A DNA stretch of 64,000 nucleotides from Nocardioides sp. 503 (GTDB lineage Bacteria; Actinomycetota; Actinomycetes; Propionibacteriales; Nocardioidaceae). The stretch spans positions 992,001 to 1,056,000 of the forward strand of contig NZ_SPUI01000003.1 of the NCBI RefSeq assembly GCF_004522095.1, read 5' to 3'. Under the pieces are notes generated by a model. It had not been told where the DNA came from. It was given only the letters and a program-made list of their open reading frames with translations, and did not search any database. This document shows positions 26,873 to 33,504 of this stretch, one piece after another. Position 1 is the stretch's first letter; the number at the start of each line of letters is the position of its first letter. The translations under genes were made by a program, and so were the position numbers.

Positions 26873-26878
26873 CAGACT
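26873..26878 (+). promoter_or_regulatory. -10 hexamer CAGACT of the phosphatase/kinase operon
   Basis: CAGACT, 6 nt after the GntR stop codon, ends 7 nt before the GTG at 26886. Confidence 0.45.
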
Positions 26879-26885
26879 GGCCTCC

Positions 26886-27287
26886 GTGCGCTTCCTGACC
26901 TGGCTCCTGACGACCGCGATCGCCCTCGCCACCGCGGCGTGGCTGATCGACGGCATCCGCTTCACCGGCCCCGACTCGGGCACCGCGGAGCTCCGGGAGA
27001 AGCTGCTGCCGCTGCTGCTCGTCTCGCTGATCCTCGGCGTCATCTCCTCCTTCGTGAAGCCGGTGCTGACCGTGCTCTCGATCCCGTCCATCATCGTGAC
27101 GCTCGGGCTGTTCCTGCTGGTCATCAACGCCGCGACGCTGCTGCTCACCGCCTGGCTGGCCGACGGACTCGACATCGGCTTCGACGTCACCGGCTTCTGG
27201 CCGGCGGTCGGCGGCGCGATCGTGATCACGCTGGTCACCTGGATCGTCGACGGCGTCATCGGCCGCCCCGACGAGAGGAAGCGGTGA
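26886..27287 (+). CDS. Small membrane protein, Phage_holin_4_2 (PF04020-like) family
   Basis: A 133-residue protein with four transmembrane helices: about 3-20 (RFLTWLLTTAIALATAAW), 42-62, 67-92 and 105-125. The pattern LLLVSLILGVISSFVKPVLTVLSIP, IVTLGLFLLVINAATLLLTAWL and GFWPAVGGAIVITLVTWIVDGVIG is that of the PF04020 family. The holin name is a database label; these chromosomal proteins are not phage lysis genes. The GTG start follows CAGACT. It heads an operon with the LMW phosphatase and fructosamine kinase genes (4-nt overlaps). Its role in that operon is unknown. Confidence 0.85.
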   Translation: MRFLTWLLTTAIALATAAWLIDGIRFTGPDSGTAELREKLLPLLLVSLILGVISSFVKPVLTVLSIPSIIVTLGLFLLVINAATLLLTAWLADGLDIGFDVTGFWPAVGGAIVITLVTWIVDGVIGRPDERKR

Positions 27288-27802
27288 GGCCCGTCCTCCC
27301 CCCGCCGCGCACGCCCGGCTCGTACGCCGTCGCGCTGGTCTGCCTCGGCAACATCTGCCGCTCGCCCATGGCCGACGTCGTGCTGCAGCAGCGGCTGGCG
27401 GACGCCGGCCTGGACGACCGGGTCTCGGTGTCCAGCTGCGGCACCGGCGACTGGCACGTCGGCCACCCCATGGACTCCCGCGCCGCGGCCACGCTGCAGG
27501 CCGCGGGCTACGACCCGACGCGCCACCGCGCGCAGACCCTGGACGCCACGTGGTTCGAGCGGTTCGACCTGCTGCTCGCCATGGACGCCACCAACCTCGC
27601 CGACGTCCGCGCGCTGCGCGGCTCGACCCCCGACCCGGACCGCGCGATGCTGTTCGGCAGCCTCGACCCGGTCGACCCCGGGAGCGAGGTGCCCGACCCG
27701 TACTACGGTGGGGATGCCGGCTTCCAGGAGGTGCTCGCGATGGTGGAACGCACCACCGACGCGCTGGTGGCCGCCCTCGCCGAGGAGCTCGACCGCCCGT
27801 GA
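27284..27802 (+). CDS. Low-molecular-weight protein-tyrosine phosphatase-like
   Basis: A 172-residue phosphatase. The P-loop CLGNICRSP (CX5R with the catalytic Cys) is at about 16-24 and the general acid is in VPDPYYGGD near residue 141. GTG at 27284 overlaps the upstream stop (GTGA), with GAGAGGAA before it. Human LMW-PTP-A and bacterial homologues next to fructosamine-kinase-related genes have been reported to dephosphorylate protein-bound ribulosamine-5-phosphate or erythrulosamine-4-phosphate. Its placement directly before a fructosamine kinase gene suggests the same role here: protein deglycation. A classic phosphotyrosine phosphatase remains possible. Confidence 0.92.
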   Translation: MRPVLPPPRTPGSYAVALVCLGNICRSPMADVVLQQRLADAGLDDRVSVSSCGTGDWHVGHPMDSRAAATLQAAGYDPTRHRAQTLDATWFERFDLLLAMDATNLADVRALRGSTPDPDRAMLFGSLDPVDPGSEVPDPYYGGDAGFQEVLAMVERTTDALVAALAEELDRP

Positions 27803-28656
27803 CCCGCCAGCCGCTGGTCGCCCGCCGCGCCGAGGAGCTGCTCGGCTCCGCGGTGGTCGCCACCGCCCCGGTCGCCGGCGGCGACGTCTGCACGGCCACC
27901 AAGCTGCGCCTCTCCGACGGCACGACCGCCCTGATGAAGACGCTGTCCAACGCGCCGTCGGGCTTCTTCGAGGCCGAGGCGACGGGCCTGCGCTGGCTAG
28001 CCGGCTCCGGCGGCGTCCACGTGCCCGAGGTGCTCGCGGTGGACGCGGACTGCCTGGTGCTGCGCTGGGTCGAGCCCGGCCGCAACGGCGTCGAGGCCGC
28101 GGCGGCGTTCGGCCGCGCGCTGGCCGCGACCCACGCCGCCGGCGCGCCGGCGTTCGGCGCCGAGACCGACGGCTTCATCGGACGGCTCCCCCTGCCCCAC
28201 CGCACCGCCCCCACCTGGGCGGAGTTCTACGCCGTCCGCCGGGTGCTGCCCTACCTGAAGCTCGCCCGCGACCGTGGGGCCGTGACCGACGAGGAGGCCG
28301 TCACCGTGGAGTCGCTCGTGGGTCGGCTCACCGACCTCCTGCCCGACGAGCCCCCCTCCCGCGTGCACGGCGACCTGTGGAACGGCAACGTCCTGTGGGG
28401 CCAGGACGGGCAGGTGTGGGTGATCGACCCGGCGGCGTACGGCGGTCACCGCGAGGTCGACCTCGCGATGCTGGCGATGTTCGGCCTGCCCCACCTGCCC
28501 CGGGTGCTCGACGCCTACGACGAGGCCGCGCCGCTCGCCGACGACTGGGAGGACCGGCTCGGCCTGCACCAGGTCTTCCCCCTGCTCGTCCACGCCTGCC
28601 TCTTCGGCGGCGGCTACGGCGCCCGCGCCGCCGAGACGGCGTCCCGCTACCTCTGA
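27799..28656 (+). CDS. Fructosamine/ketosamine-3-kinase family protein
   Basis: A 285-residue kinase of the fructosamine-kinase family (PF03881-like). Key motifs: FEAEATGLRWL, VLRWVEPG, the catalytic loop RVHGDLWNGNVLWG and the metal Asp in VWVIDPAAYGGHREVDLAM. It phosphorylates sugar adducts on protein lysines so that they fall off. Bacterial members prefer ribulosamines or erythrulosamines rather than fructosamines. The GTG at 27799 overlaps the phosphatase stop codon (GTGA), so the kinase and phosphatase are made together. Repeat element B follows 30 nt after its stop. Confidence 0.93.
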   Translation: MTRQPLVARRAEELLGSAVVATAPVAGGDVCTATKLRLSDGTTALMKTLSNAPSGFFEAEATGLRWLAGSGGVHVPEVLAVDADCLVLRWVEPGRNGVEAAAAFGRALAATHAAGAPAFGAETDGFIGRLPLPHRTAPTWAEFYAVRRVLPYLKLARDRGAVTDEEAVTVESLVGRLTDLLPDEPPSRVHGDLWNGNVLWGQDGQVWVIDPAAYGGHREVDLAMLAMFGLPHLPRVLDAYDEAAPLADDWEDRLGLHQVFPLLVHACLFGGGYGARAAETASRYL

Positions 28657-28685
28657 GCACCGCCTCTCGCCGTCCCGGCGGCGGG

Positions 28686-28767
28686 AGGTTCTGGGCCTTT
28701 CCTGTCGCTTCTGGGGCGGAATTTCGGCCCAGAACGTCAGGTTTTTCAGCATCTGCTGAAACCCCTG
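28686..28767. repeat. Double-hairpin dispersed element, copy B
   Basis: First hairpin, imperfect stem, between 28701 and 28741 (CCTGTCGCTTCTGGG against CCCAGAACGTCAGG); second TTTCAGCA-TC-TGCTGAAA (28744-28761). It lies between the convergent fructosamine-kinase and DivIVA-domain genes and may terminate both. Confidence 0.85.
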
Positions 28768-28773
28768 CAGCGC

Positions 28774-29121
28774 TCAGCCGTGCAGCCAGAGGTTGCGCTC
28801 GTGCAGCTCGCGCAGGCTGTGCTCGAGGCGGACCAGGAACTCGTCGACCTCGCCGATGGCGTACCCCTCGCGCCACCGGACCAGCTCGAAGCGCGCGTCG
28901 CGCACGGCGTCGGGCCCCATCATCCGCGTAGACGCCGGTCCTCCGGGCACCTCGCTCCCGGCGACCCGGCGCGTCTCCAGGTCGTGGTTCTCGGTGCTGA
29001 GCGCCAGGTGCGCGGCGGCCGCCTCGTCGAGGAACGCGTCCACCGCATCCATCGCGTAACCGTGGCGGAGCCGGACGGGCGTGAACCGCTGACCCTGGAT
29101 GTCCTCGGGGCTGAGTGCCAT
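28774..29121 (-). CDS. DivIVA-domain repeat protein
   Basis: A 115-residue protein with two copies of the short DivIVA-type domain. Copy 1 (about 10-32) is QRFTPVRLRHGYAMDAVDAFLDE and copy 2 (about 76-100) is ARFELVRWREGYAIGEVDEFLVRLE, each with the F.xVR.R.GY...VD.FL pattern that binds curved or polar membrane in Wag31/DivIVA. The long coiled coil of true DivIVA is absent. It may be an accessory polar or cell-division factor (inference). It is flanked by repeat copies B and C. The ATG at 29121 has CAGGCT 6 nt upstream. Confidence 0.83.
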   Translation of the reverse strand: MALSPEDIQGQRFTPVRLRHGYAMDAVDAFLDEAAAAHLALSTENHDLETRRVAGSEVPGGPASTRMMGPDAVRDARFELVRWREGYAIGEVDEFLVRLEHSLRELHERNLWLHG

Positions 29122-29127
29122 GGCCCC

Positions 29128-29133
29128 AGCCTG
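29128..29133 (-). promoter_or_regulatory. -10 hexamer CAGGCT of the DivIVA-domain gene
   Basis: On the minus strand CAGGCT ends 6 nt before the ATG at 29121. Confidence 0.45.
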
Positions 29134-29192
29134 TCACCCACCCGTCACGCCCGACCGGCCCACCGGCAGCGGCGAGGTGAGGTGAGGCGGCA

Positions 29193-29274
29193 CCTTCTGG
29201 GCCTTTCCTGTCGCTTCTGGGCCAGAATTCCGGCCCAGAACGTCAGGTTTTTCAGCATCTGCTGAAAACCTGCC
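29193..29274. repeat. Double-hairpin dispersed element, copy C
   Basis: Hairpin region 29207-29247 followed by TTTCAGCA-TC-TGCTGAAA (29250-29267). It is close to copy B in sequence, and lies just after the MarR gene stop codon and upstream of the DivIVA-domain gene. Confidence 0.85.
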
Positions 29275-29286
29275 CCCGCACGCGCC

Positions 29287-29805
29287 TCAGCAGTCGGGGC
29301 TGGTTGTCCGGGCGCCCGGCATCACCGTCTCGGCACACCCGTCGCCGAGGACCGCGCGGGCGACCGAGGCGCCGACGTCGCGCAGGGCCGCGAGCTCGGC
29401 CTCGGTGCGGCCGTCGATGAGCAGCCGGCGTACCTCGGCGGCGTGCCCGGGCGCGGCGGCGACGACCTTGTCGTAGCCGGCGTCGGTGAGGGTGGCGACG
29501 ATGCTGCGGCGGTCCTGCTCGTGGGGGGCGCGGGTGAGCCAGCCGTGCGCCTCGAGCCGGCCCACGGCGTTGGAGAGGCGCGAGGGGCTCGCGTTGGACT
29601 GGGCGGCGAGGTCGCTCATCCGGCGCTGCCGACCCTCGGCCTGGGAGAGCGAGCTGAGCACGAAGTAGTCGAACAGGTTGAGGTCGCTGTCGCGCTGGAG
29701 CTGGGCGTCGAGCGGGCCGGGCAGCAGCCACATCATGGCCGTCACCCCCACCCAGGCCAGCTGCTCCTCATGCGTGAGCCAGCGCGGCTGCGTCTCGTCG
29801 TCCAT
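29287..29805 (-). CDS. MarR-family transcriptional regulator
   Basis: A 172-residue MarR-type regulator. The winged helix lies at about 50-120, with the recognition helix in NASPSRLSNAVGRLEAHGWL and a wing DRRSIVATLTDAG; the flanking helices form the dimer. It has one cysteine near the end of the last helix (GDGCAETV) and another as the final residue, so redox sensing is possible but not shown. The start ATG at 29805 has GGAGG 4 nt upstream; the longer frame from 29847 would run into the operator. It is divergent from the azoreductase gene and probably represses it through the two palindromes at 29848-29891. Confidence 0.9.
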   Translation of the reverse strand: MDDETQPRWLTHEEQLAWVGVTAMMWLLPGPLDAQLQRDSDLNLFDYFVLSSLSQAEGRQRRMSDLAAQSNASPSRLSNAVGRLEAHGWLTRAPHEQDRRSIVATLTDAGYDKVVAAAPGHAAEVRRLLIDGRTEAELAALRDVGASVARAVLGDGCAETVMPGARTTSPDC

Positions 29806-29847
29806 CCCACCTCCGCTCCCTGGCGGCGATCGTACCGCCCGATTCAT

Positions 29848-29859
29848 TTCAACCTTGAA
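29848..29859. promoter_or_regulatory. MarR operator box 1
   Basis: TTCAA-CC-TTGAA palindrome. Its centre is 31 bp from that of box 2, about three helical turns, so two dimers would sit on the same face of DNA. Confidence 0.65.
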
Positions 29860-29877
29860 GTTTCCATGCTACCGTTA

Positions 29878-29891
29878 TTTCAAGCTTGAAA
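29878..29891. promoter_or_regulatory. MarR operator box 2
   Basis: TTTCAAGCTTGAAA, a perfect 14-bp palindrome 20 bp before the azoreductase ATG, in the promoter zone. Confidence 0.75.
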
Positions 29892-29911
29892 CATCTACGA
29901 AGGAGCTCACC

Positions 29912-30565
29912 ATGACCCTGTTCCGACTCGACGCCAGCATCCGCGTGGAGGGCTCGCACAGCCGCGCCCTCGGCGACCTGGTCGAGCACGAGTGGACCCA
30001 GGCGCACCCCGGCGACGAGGTCGTACGTCGCCACCTCGGCACCGACCCGCTGCCCGCCACCGCGTGGGCCGACGCCGTCGGCGGCGCCTTCGCCGCGCCG
30101 GAGGACCGCTCGCCCGCCCAGGCCGACGCCGCGGCGCTGGCCGCCGGCCTGGTCGACGAGCTGGTGGCCGCGGACGCGCTGCTGTTCGCCGTACCGCTGT
30201 ACAACTTCGGGGTCTCCCAGCACTTCAAGACCTACGTCGACCTGGTCATCACCGACCCGCGCATGGCCGCGGGCGTGGAGTCGGCCATCGCCGGCAAGCC
30301 CGCCGTGCTCGCGACGGTGCGGGGCGGCGCCTACGGGGCCGGCACGCCGCGCGAGGGCTGGGACCACGCCACCGGCTGGATGCGCCGGATCCTCCAGGAC
30401 GTCTGGGGCCTGGAGCTGCACGCCGTCGAGGAGGAGTTCTCCCTCGTGGGCGTCAACCCGGCGCTCGACCAGTTCGCCGACCTCGCCGAGACGATCCGCG
30501 CCGACGCCGCCCGCCTGGCCTCCGAGCACGGCCGCTCGCTCGCCGCCCGTCGTCGCGCCGCCTGA
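29912..30565 (+). CDS. FMN-dependent NADH:quinone oxidoreductase/azoreductase
   Basis: A 217-residue flavodoxin-fold protein of the AzoR family. The FMN phosphate loop is LDASIRVEGSHSRALG, followed by LFAVPLYNFGVSQHFKTYVDLV (the conserved Pro-x-Tyr-Asn-Phe FMN-binding segment) and TVRGGAYG near the isoalloxazine. AzoR enzymes reduce quinones and azo compounds by two electrons with NAD(P)H, protecting against electrophiles. The ATG at 29912 has GAAGGAG 6 nt upstream. Together with the divergent MarR gene it looks like a quinone-inducible detoxification pair. Confidence 0.92.
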   Translation: MTLFRLDASIRVEGSHSRALGDLVEHEWTQAHPGDEVVRRHLGTDPLPATAWADAVGGAFAAPEDRSPAQADAAALAAGLVDELVAADALLFAVPLYNFGVSQHFKTYVDLVITDPRMAAGVESAIAGKPAVLATVRGGAYGAGTPREGWDHATGWMRRILQDVWGLELHAVEEEFSLVGVNPALDQFADLAETIRADAARLASEHGRSLAARRRAA

Positions 30566-30582
30566 AGGGTCACCTGAGGCGG

Positions 30583-30613
30583 TGGTTGAGGCGCGCTCGA
30601 CGCACCTCAACCA
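30583..30613. repeat. REP-like palindrome (GGTTGAGG...CCTCAACC)
   Basis: Arms TGGTTGAGG (30583-30591) and CCTCAACCA (30605-30613), loop 13 nt. It is a short member of the GGTTTCGAGAC/CAACCACC family seen at seven other places in the window. Confidence 0.7.
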
Positions 30614-30631
30614 TCGCGTCACGCGGGCGCC

Positions 30632-30685
30632 GGGAGTACGAGCGAAGCGAGTACTCCCAATGGAGGCGAGCGAAGCGAGTCTCCA
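30632..30685. repeat. Two-hairpin palindromic element (intergenic copy)
   Basis: Arms GGGAGTAC (30632-30639) and GTACTCCC (30651-30658), then TGGAG (30661-30665) and CTCCA (30681-30685). It shares junction ACTCCCAATGGAG with the copy inside bkdC. Confidence 0.8.
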
Positions 30686-30715
30686 CACTCTCAGTCGCGG
30701 CTCAGGCACTCCTGG

Positions 30716-30721
30716 CACAGT
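30716..30721 (+). promoter_or_regulatory. -10 hexamer CACAGT of the two-component operon
   Basis: CACAGT ends 6 nt before the GTG at 30728. Confidence 0.4.
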
Positions 30722-30727
30722 AAGGGC

Positions 30728-31426
30728 GTGCCTCCCGTCCCCAAGCCACGCGTCCTCGTCGTCGAGGACGACCGCGCCGTCCGCGAGTCGCTGCGGCGCT
30801 CGCTGGAGTTCAACGGCTACGAGGTGCACCTCGCGGCTGACGGCGCCGAGGCGCTGGCCGGTATCGCGGGGGTCCACCCCGACGTCGTGGTGATGGACGT
30901 GATGATGCCGCGCCTCGACGGGCTGGAGACGACCCGCGCGCTGCGTACGGCCGGCAACGCCGTCCCGATCCTGGTCCTCACCGCCCGCGACGCGGTCGGC
31001 GACCGGGTCGAGGGCCTCGACGCGGGCGCCGACGACTACCTCACCAAGCCGTTCGCGCTGCAGGAGCTGCTCGCGCGGCTGCGCGCGCTGCTGCGCCGCG
31101 TCGTCCTCGACGAGGACGCCCCCGACGAGACGCTGGCCTTCGCCGACCTCACGATGAACGTCGCCACCCGCGAGGTGCTGCGGGGCGCGCGCTCGATGGA
31201 GCTCACCCGCACCGAGTTCACGCTGCTCGAGATGTTCCTGCGCCGCCCGCGCCGCGTGCTGGAGCGCTCGTTCATCCTGGAGGAGGTCTGGGGCTACGAC
31301 TTCCCCACGACGGCCAACTCCCTCGAGGTCTACGTCGGCTACCTGCGGCGCAAGACCGAGGCCGAAGGCGAGCCGCGGCTGATCCACACCGTCCGCGGCG
31401 TGGGCTACGTGCTGAAGGAGTCATGA
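30728..31426 (+). CDS. OmpR/PhoB-type response regulator (MprA-like)
   Basis: A 232-residue regulator. The receiver domain (about 7-120) has the acidic pair EDDR, the phosphoacceptor Asp in [17 protein letters not shown], Thr in LTARD and Lys in YLTKPF. The OmpR-type winged helix (about 135-230) has [23 protein letters not shown] and the recognition-helix end [17 protein letters not shown], ending with the canonical [12 protein letters not shown]. It closely resembles M. tuberculosis MprA in architecture and motif spacing. It overlaps the kinase gene by 4 nt (ATGA). Envelope-stress regulation is inferred from MprAB. Confidence 0.92.
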   Translation: MPPVPKPRVLVVEDDRAVRESLRRSLEFNGYEVHLAADGAEALAGIAGVHPDVVVMDVMMPRLDGLETTRALRTAGNAVPILVLTARDAVGDRVEGLDAGADDYLTKPFALQELLARLRALLRRVVLDEDAPDETLAFADLTMNVATREVLRGARSMELTRTEFTLLEMFLRRPRRVLERSFILEEVWGYDFPTTANSLEVYVGYLRRKTEAEGEPRLIHTVRGVGYVLKES

Positions 31427-32901
31427 CGACCGGCACTCCCCCTCCGCCCGACGTCCTGGGCCGCGAGCCCGATCAGGCGCCGGACGAGGGCTGGTTCCAC
31501 TACCGCCGCTCCCTGGCCAGCCGGGTGACGCTCCTGACCACGATGGCGGTCGGCCTGACCGTGGCCTTCCTCGCCGCCGGCGCCTACGTCACCGTGCGCA
31601 TGCAGCTGCAGTCGACGCTCGACGACACGCTCAAGGAGCGGGCCTACCAGACCACCAAGGCCCCCACGCTGATCGACCGGCGCACCGGCGACGAGCTGCC
31701 CGCGTGGGCGGTGCTGGCCACCGACCTGCGCATCGCCGTGGTCTTCGCCGACGGCACCGCGCCCTACCGTCCCGAGCAGCTCGACGACGCGCCCCGGCTG
31801 GGCGGCCCCGAGCTCGCGGTCGCGCGCGGCGACGCCAAGTCCAGCGTGCGCACGGTGATCGGCGGCGACGAGGAGTACCGCGCGGTCACCGTGCCCTACG
31901 GCGACGGCCAGGCGCTGGTCATCGCGCAGTCGCTCGAGGGCCAGCAGCGCGTGCTGACCAAGCTCGGCGTCGTGATGGCGACGTTCGGCCTGCTCGGGGT
32001 GCTGGCGGCCGGCATGGCCGGCTGGGGCGTGGCCCGCAACGGCCTGCGCCCGGTGCGGCGGCTGACCCGCTCGGTGGAGCGCATCGCGCGCACCGAGGAC
32101 CTCACGCCGCTGCCGGTCGAGGGCGACGACGAGATCGCCCGCCTCGCCTCGGCGTTCAACCAGATGCTGCTCGCGCTGGGCGCCTCCCGCGACCGGCAGC
32201 GCCAGCTGGTCGCCGACGCCGGCCACGAGCTGCGTACGCCACTGACGTCGCTGCGCACCAACGTCGACCTGCTCACCCAGGCCTCCTCCCCCGACGGGCC
32301 GGACCTGCCGCTGGAGGCGCGGACCGAGCTGATGGAGGACATCCGCGCCCAGATCGAGGAGCTCACCACGCTGATCGGGGACCTGGTCGAGCTCGCCCGC
32401 GACGAGCCGCTAGCGCTGGTCGTCGAGCCGGTGGACCTCACCGGCATCGTCGACCACGCGGTGAGCCGCGTGCGGCTGCGGGCGCCGTCGCTGGCCTTCG
32501 ACGTCGACGCCGCCCCGTGGTGGGTGGTCGGCGAGGCCGGCGGGCTGGAGCGGGCGGTGACCAACCTGCTCGACAACGCCGCCAAGTGGAGCCCGCCCGG
32601 CGGTCGGGTCCGCGTGCGCCTGGCCCACGGCGTCCTCACCGTCGACGACGAGGGGCCGGGCATCGCCGAGGCCGACCGGCCGCACGTGTTCGACCGGTTC
32701 TGGCGCGCCGACGAGTCCCGCGGGCTCCCGGGCTCCGGGCTGGGGCTCTCCATCGTGCGCCAGGTGGTCGAGCGCCACTCCGGCTCGGTGGAGGCGACCG
32801 TCTCCCCCTCCGGTGGCGCGCGGCTGGTCCTGCGGCTGCCCGGGTCGGACGTCCCCGCCCCGCCGGAGCCCCCGACCCCGAGGGTGGACGCGCATGCCTG
32901 A
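31423..32901 (+). CDS. Sensor histidine kinase (MprB-like)
   Basis: A 492-residue kinase: transmembrane helix at about 31-51, an extracytoplasmic sensor of about 130 residues, a second helix at about 177-200, HAMP ([18 protein letters not shown]), HisKA with the phosphorylated His in [18 protein letters not shown], and the HATPase_c domain with N-box [10 protein letters not shown]1 DDEGPGI, F-box [12 protein letters not shown] and G2 GSGLGLSIV. It partners the upstream response regulator. A lipoprotein gene overlaps its 3' end by 8 nt, so the three are one operon. Confidence 0.92.
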   Translation: MTTGTPPPPDVLGREPDQAPDEGWFHYRRSLASRVTLLTTMAVGLTVAFLAAGAYVTVRMQLQSTLDDTLKERAYQTTKAPTLIDRRTGDELPAWAVLATDLRIAVVFADGTAPYRPEQLDDAPRLGGPELAVARGDAKSSVRTVIGGDEEYRAVTVPYGDGQALVIAQSLEGQQRVLTKLGVVMATFGLLGVLAAGMAGWGVARNGLRPVRRLTRSVERIARTEDLTPLPVEGDDEIARLASAFNQMLLALGASRDRQRQLVADAGHELRTPLTSLRTNVDLLTQASSPDGPDLPLEARTELMEDIRAQIEELTTLIGDLVELARDEPLALVVEPVDLTGIVDHAVSRVRLRAPSLAFDVDAAPWWVVGEAGGLERAVTNLLDNAAKWSPPGGRVRVRLAHGVLTVDDEGPGIAEADRPHVFDRFWRADESRGLPGSGLGLSIVRQVVERHSGSVEATVSPSGGARLVLRLPGSDVPAPPEPPTPRVDAHA

Positions 32902-33427
32902 CCGCCGTACGGCCGCGGCGCTGGTGCTGCTGCTCTCCGCCGCGCTGACCGCCTGCTCCGGCGACGACCCGCCCCCCAAGCCGCACGGCGACCCCGCCCC
33001 GGTCTGGAACCCCTGCGACGGCATCACCCCCGAGCAGGCGCAGCAGGCGTTCGGCACCGCCTTCACGATCGACGACGGCGAGGAGGGCGACCTGCGCTGC
33101 GTGCTCACCCCCGTCGAGGAGGGCGGTCCGGCCCTGGAGGCCAACTACCAGGTCTTCCCCTCCGGCCTGGACGCCGTCTTCGCCGGCATGGGCACCGTGG
33201 CCGGCGAGACCCGGGTGGTCGACGTCGCGGGCGCCGACGACGCCCGGCTCGTCGTCAACGCGGAGACCACGTCGCTGCTCATCAGCGGGTTCGTGCAGAA
33301 CGGCGACCTCATCCAGACCGTCAACCTGGTCGACCCCGCGCCGTTCGACCGCGCCGCCGGCGTGCGCGGCGTCCGGCGGGTGCTGGCGGCGTTCTCTGCG
33401 CACGCGGTCGCCGAGAAGGTGGAGTGA
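32894..33427 (+). CDS. DUF3558-type lipoprotein
   Basis: A 177-residue lipoprotein. The signal is RRTAAALVLLLSAALTAC with lipobox LTAC and lipidated Cys21. The mature part has WNPCDGITPEQAQQAFG and a second cysteine in LRCVLTPVEE, matching the DUF3558 two-cysteine layout of actinobacterial surface lipoproteins. Function unknown. It overlaps the kinase gene by 8 nt and could modulate or report to that sensor (inference). It is convergent with pabB, separated by a perfect 26-bp palindrome. Confidence 0.83.
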   Translation: MPDRRTAAALVLLLSAALTACSGDDPPPKPHGDPAPVWNPCDGITPEQAQQAFGTAFTIDDGEEGDLRCVLTPVEEGGPALEANYQVFPSGLDAVFAGMGTVAGETRVVDVAGADDARLVVNAETTSLLISGFVQNGDLIQTVNLVDPAPFDRAAGVRGVRRVLAAFSAHAVAEKVE

Positions 33428-33459
33428 GGCCTTGGTCCGCGCCGCTCGGGTAGGGCGTG

Positions 33460-33485
33460 AGTTTCACCGGGTACCCGGTGAAACT
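33460..33485. terminator. Perfect 26-bp palindrome between convergent genes
   Basis: Left arm AGTTTCACCGGGT, followed directly by its exact complement, with no loop. It sits between the lipoprotein and pabB stop codons. It has no T-run, so termination in both directions is plausible but a protein-binding site is equally possible. Confidence 0.6.
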
Positions 33486-33504
33486 TGGGGCTGGTGGGAC
33501 CAGG

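Noticed and set aside
26886..27287. Phage holin or prophage remnant
   Set aside because: The family label is historical. The gene is in an operon with metabolic genes and no phage genes are near.
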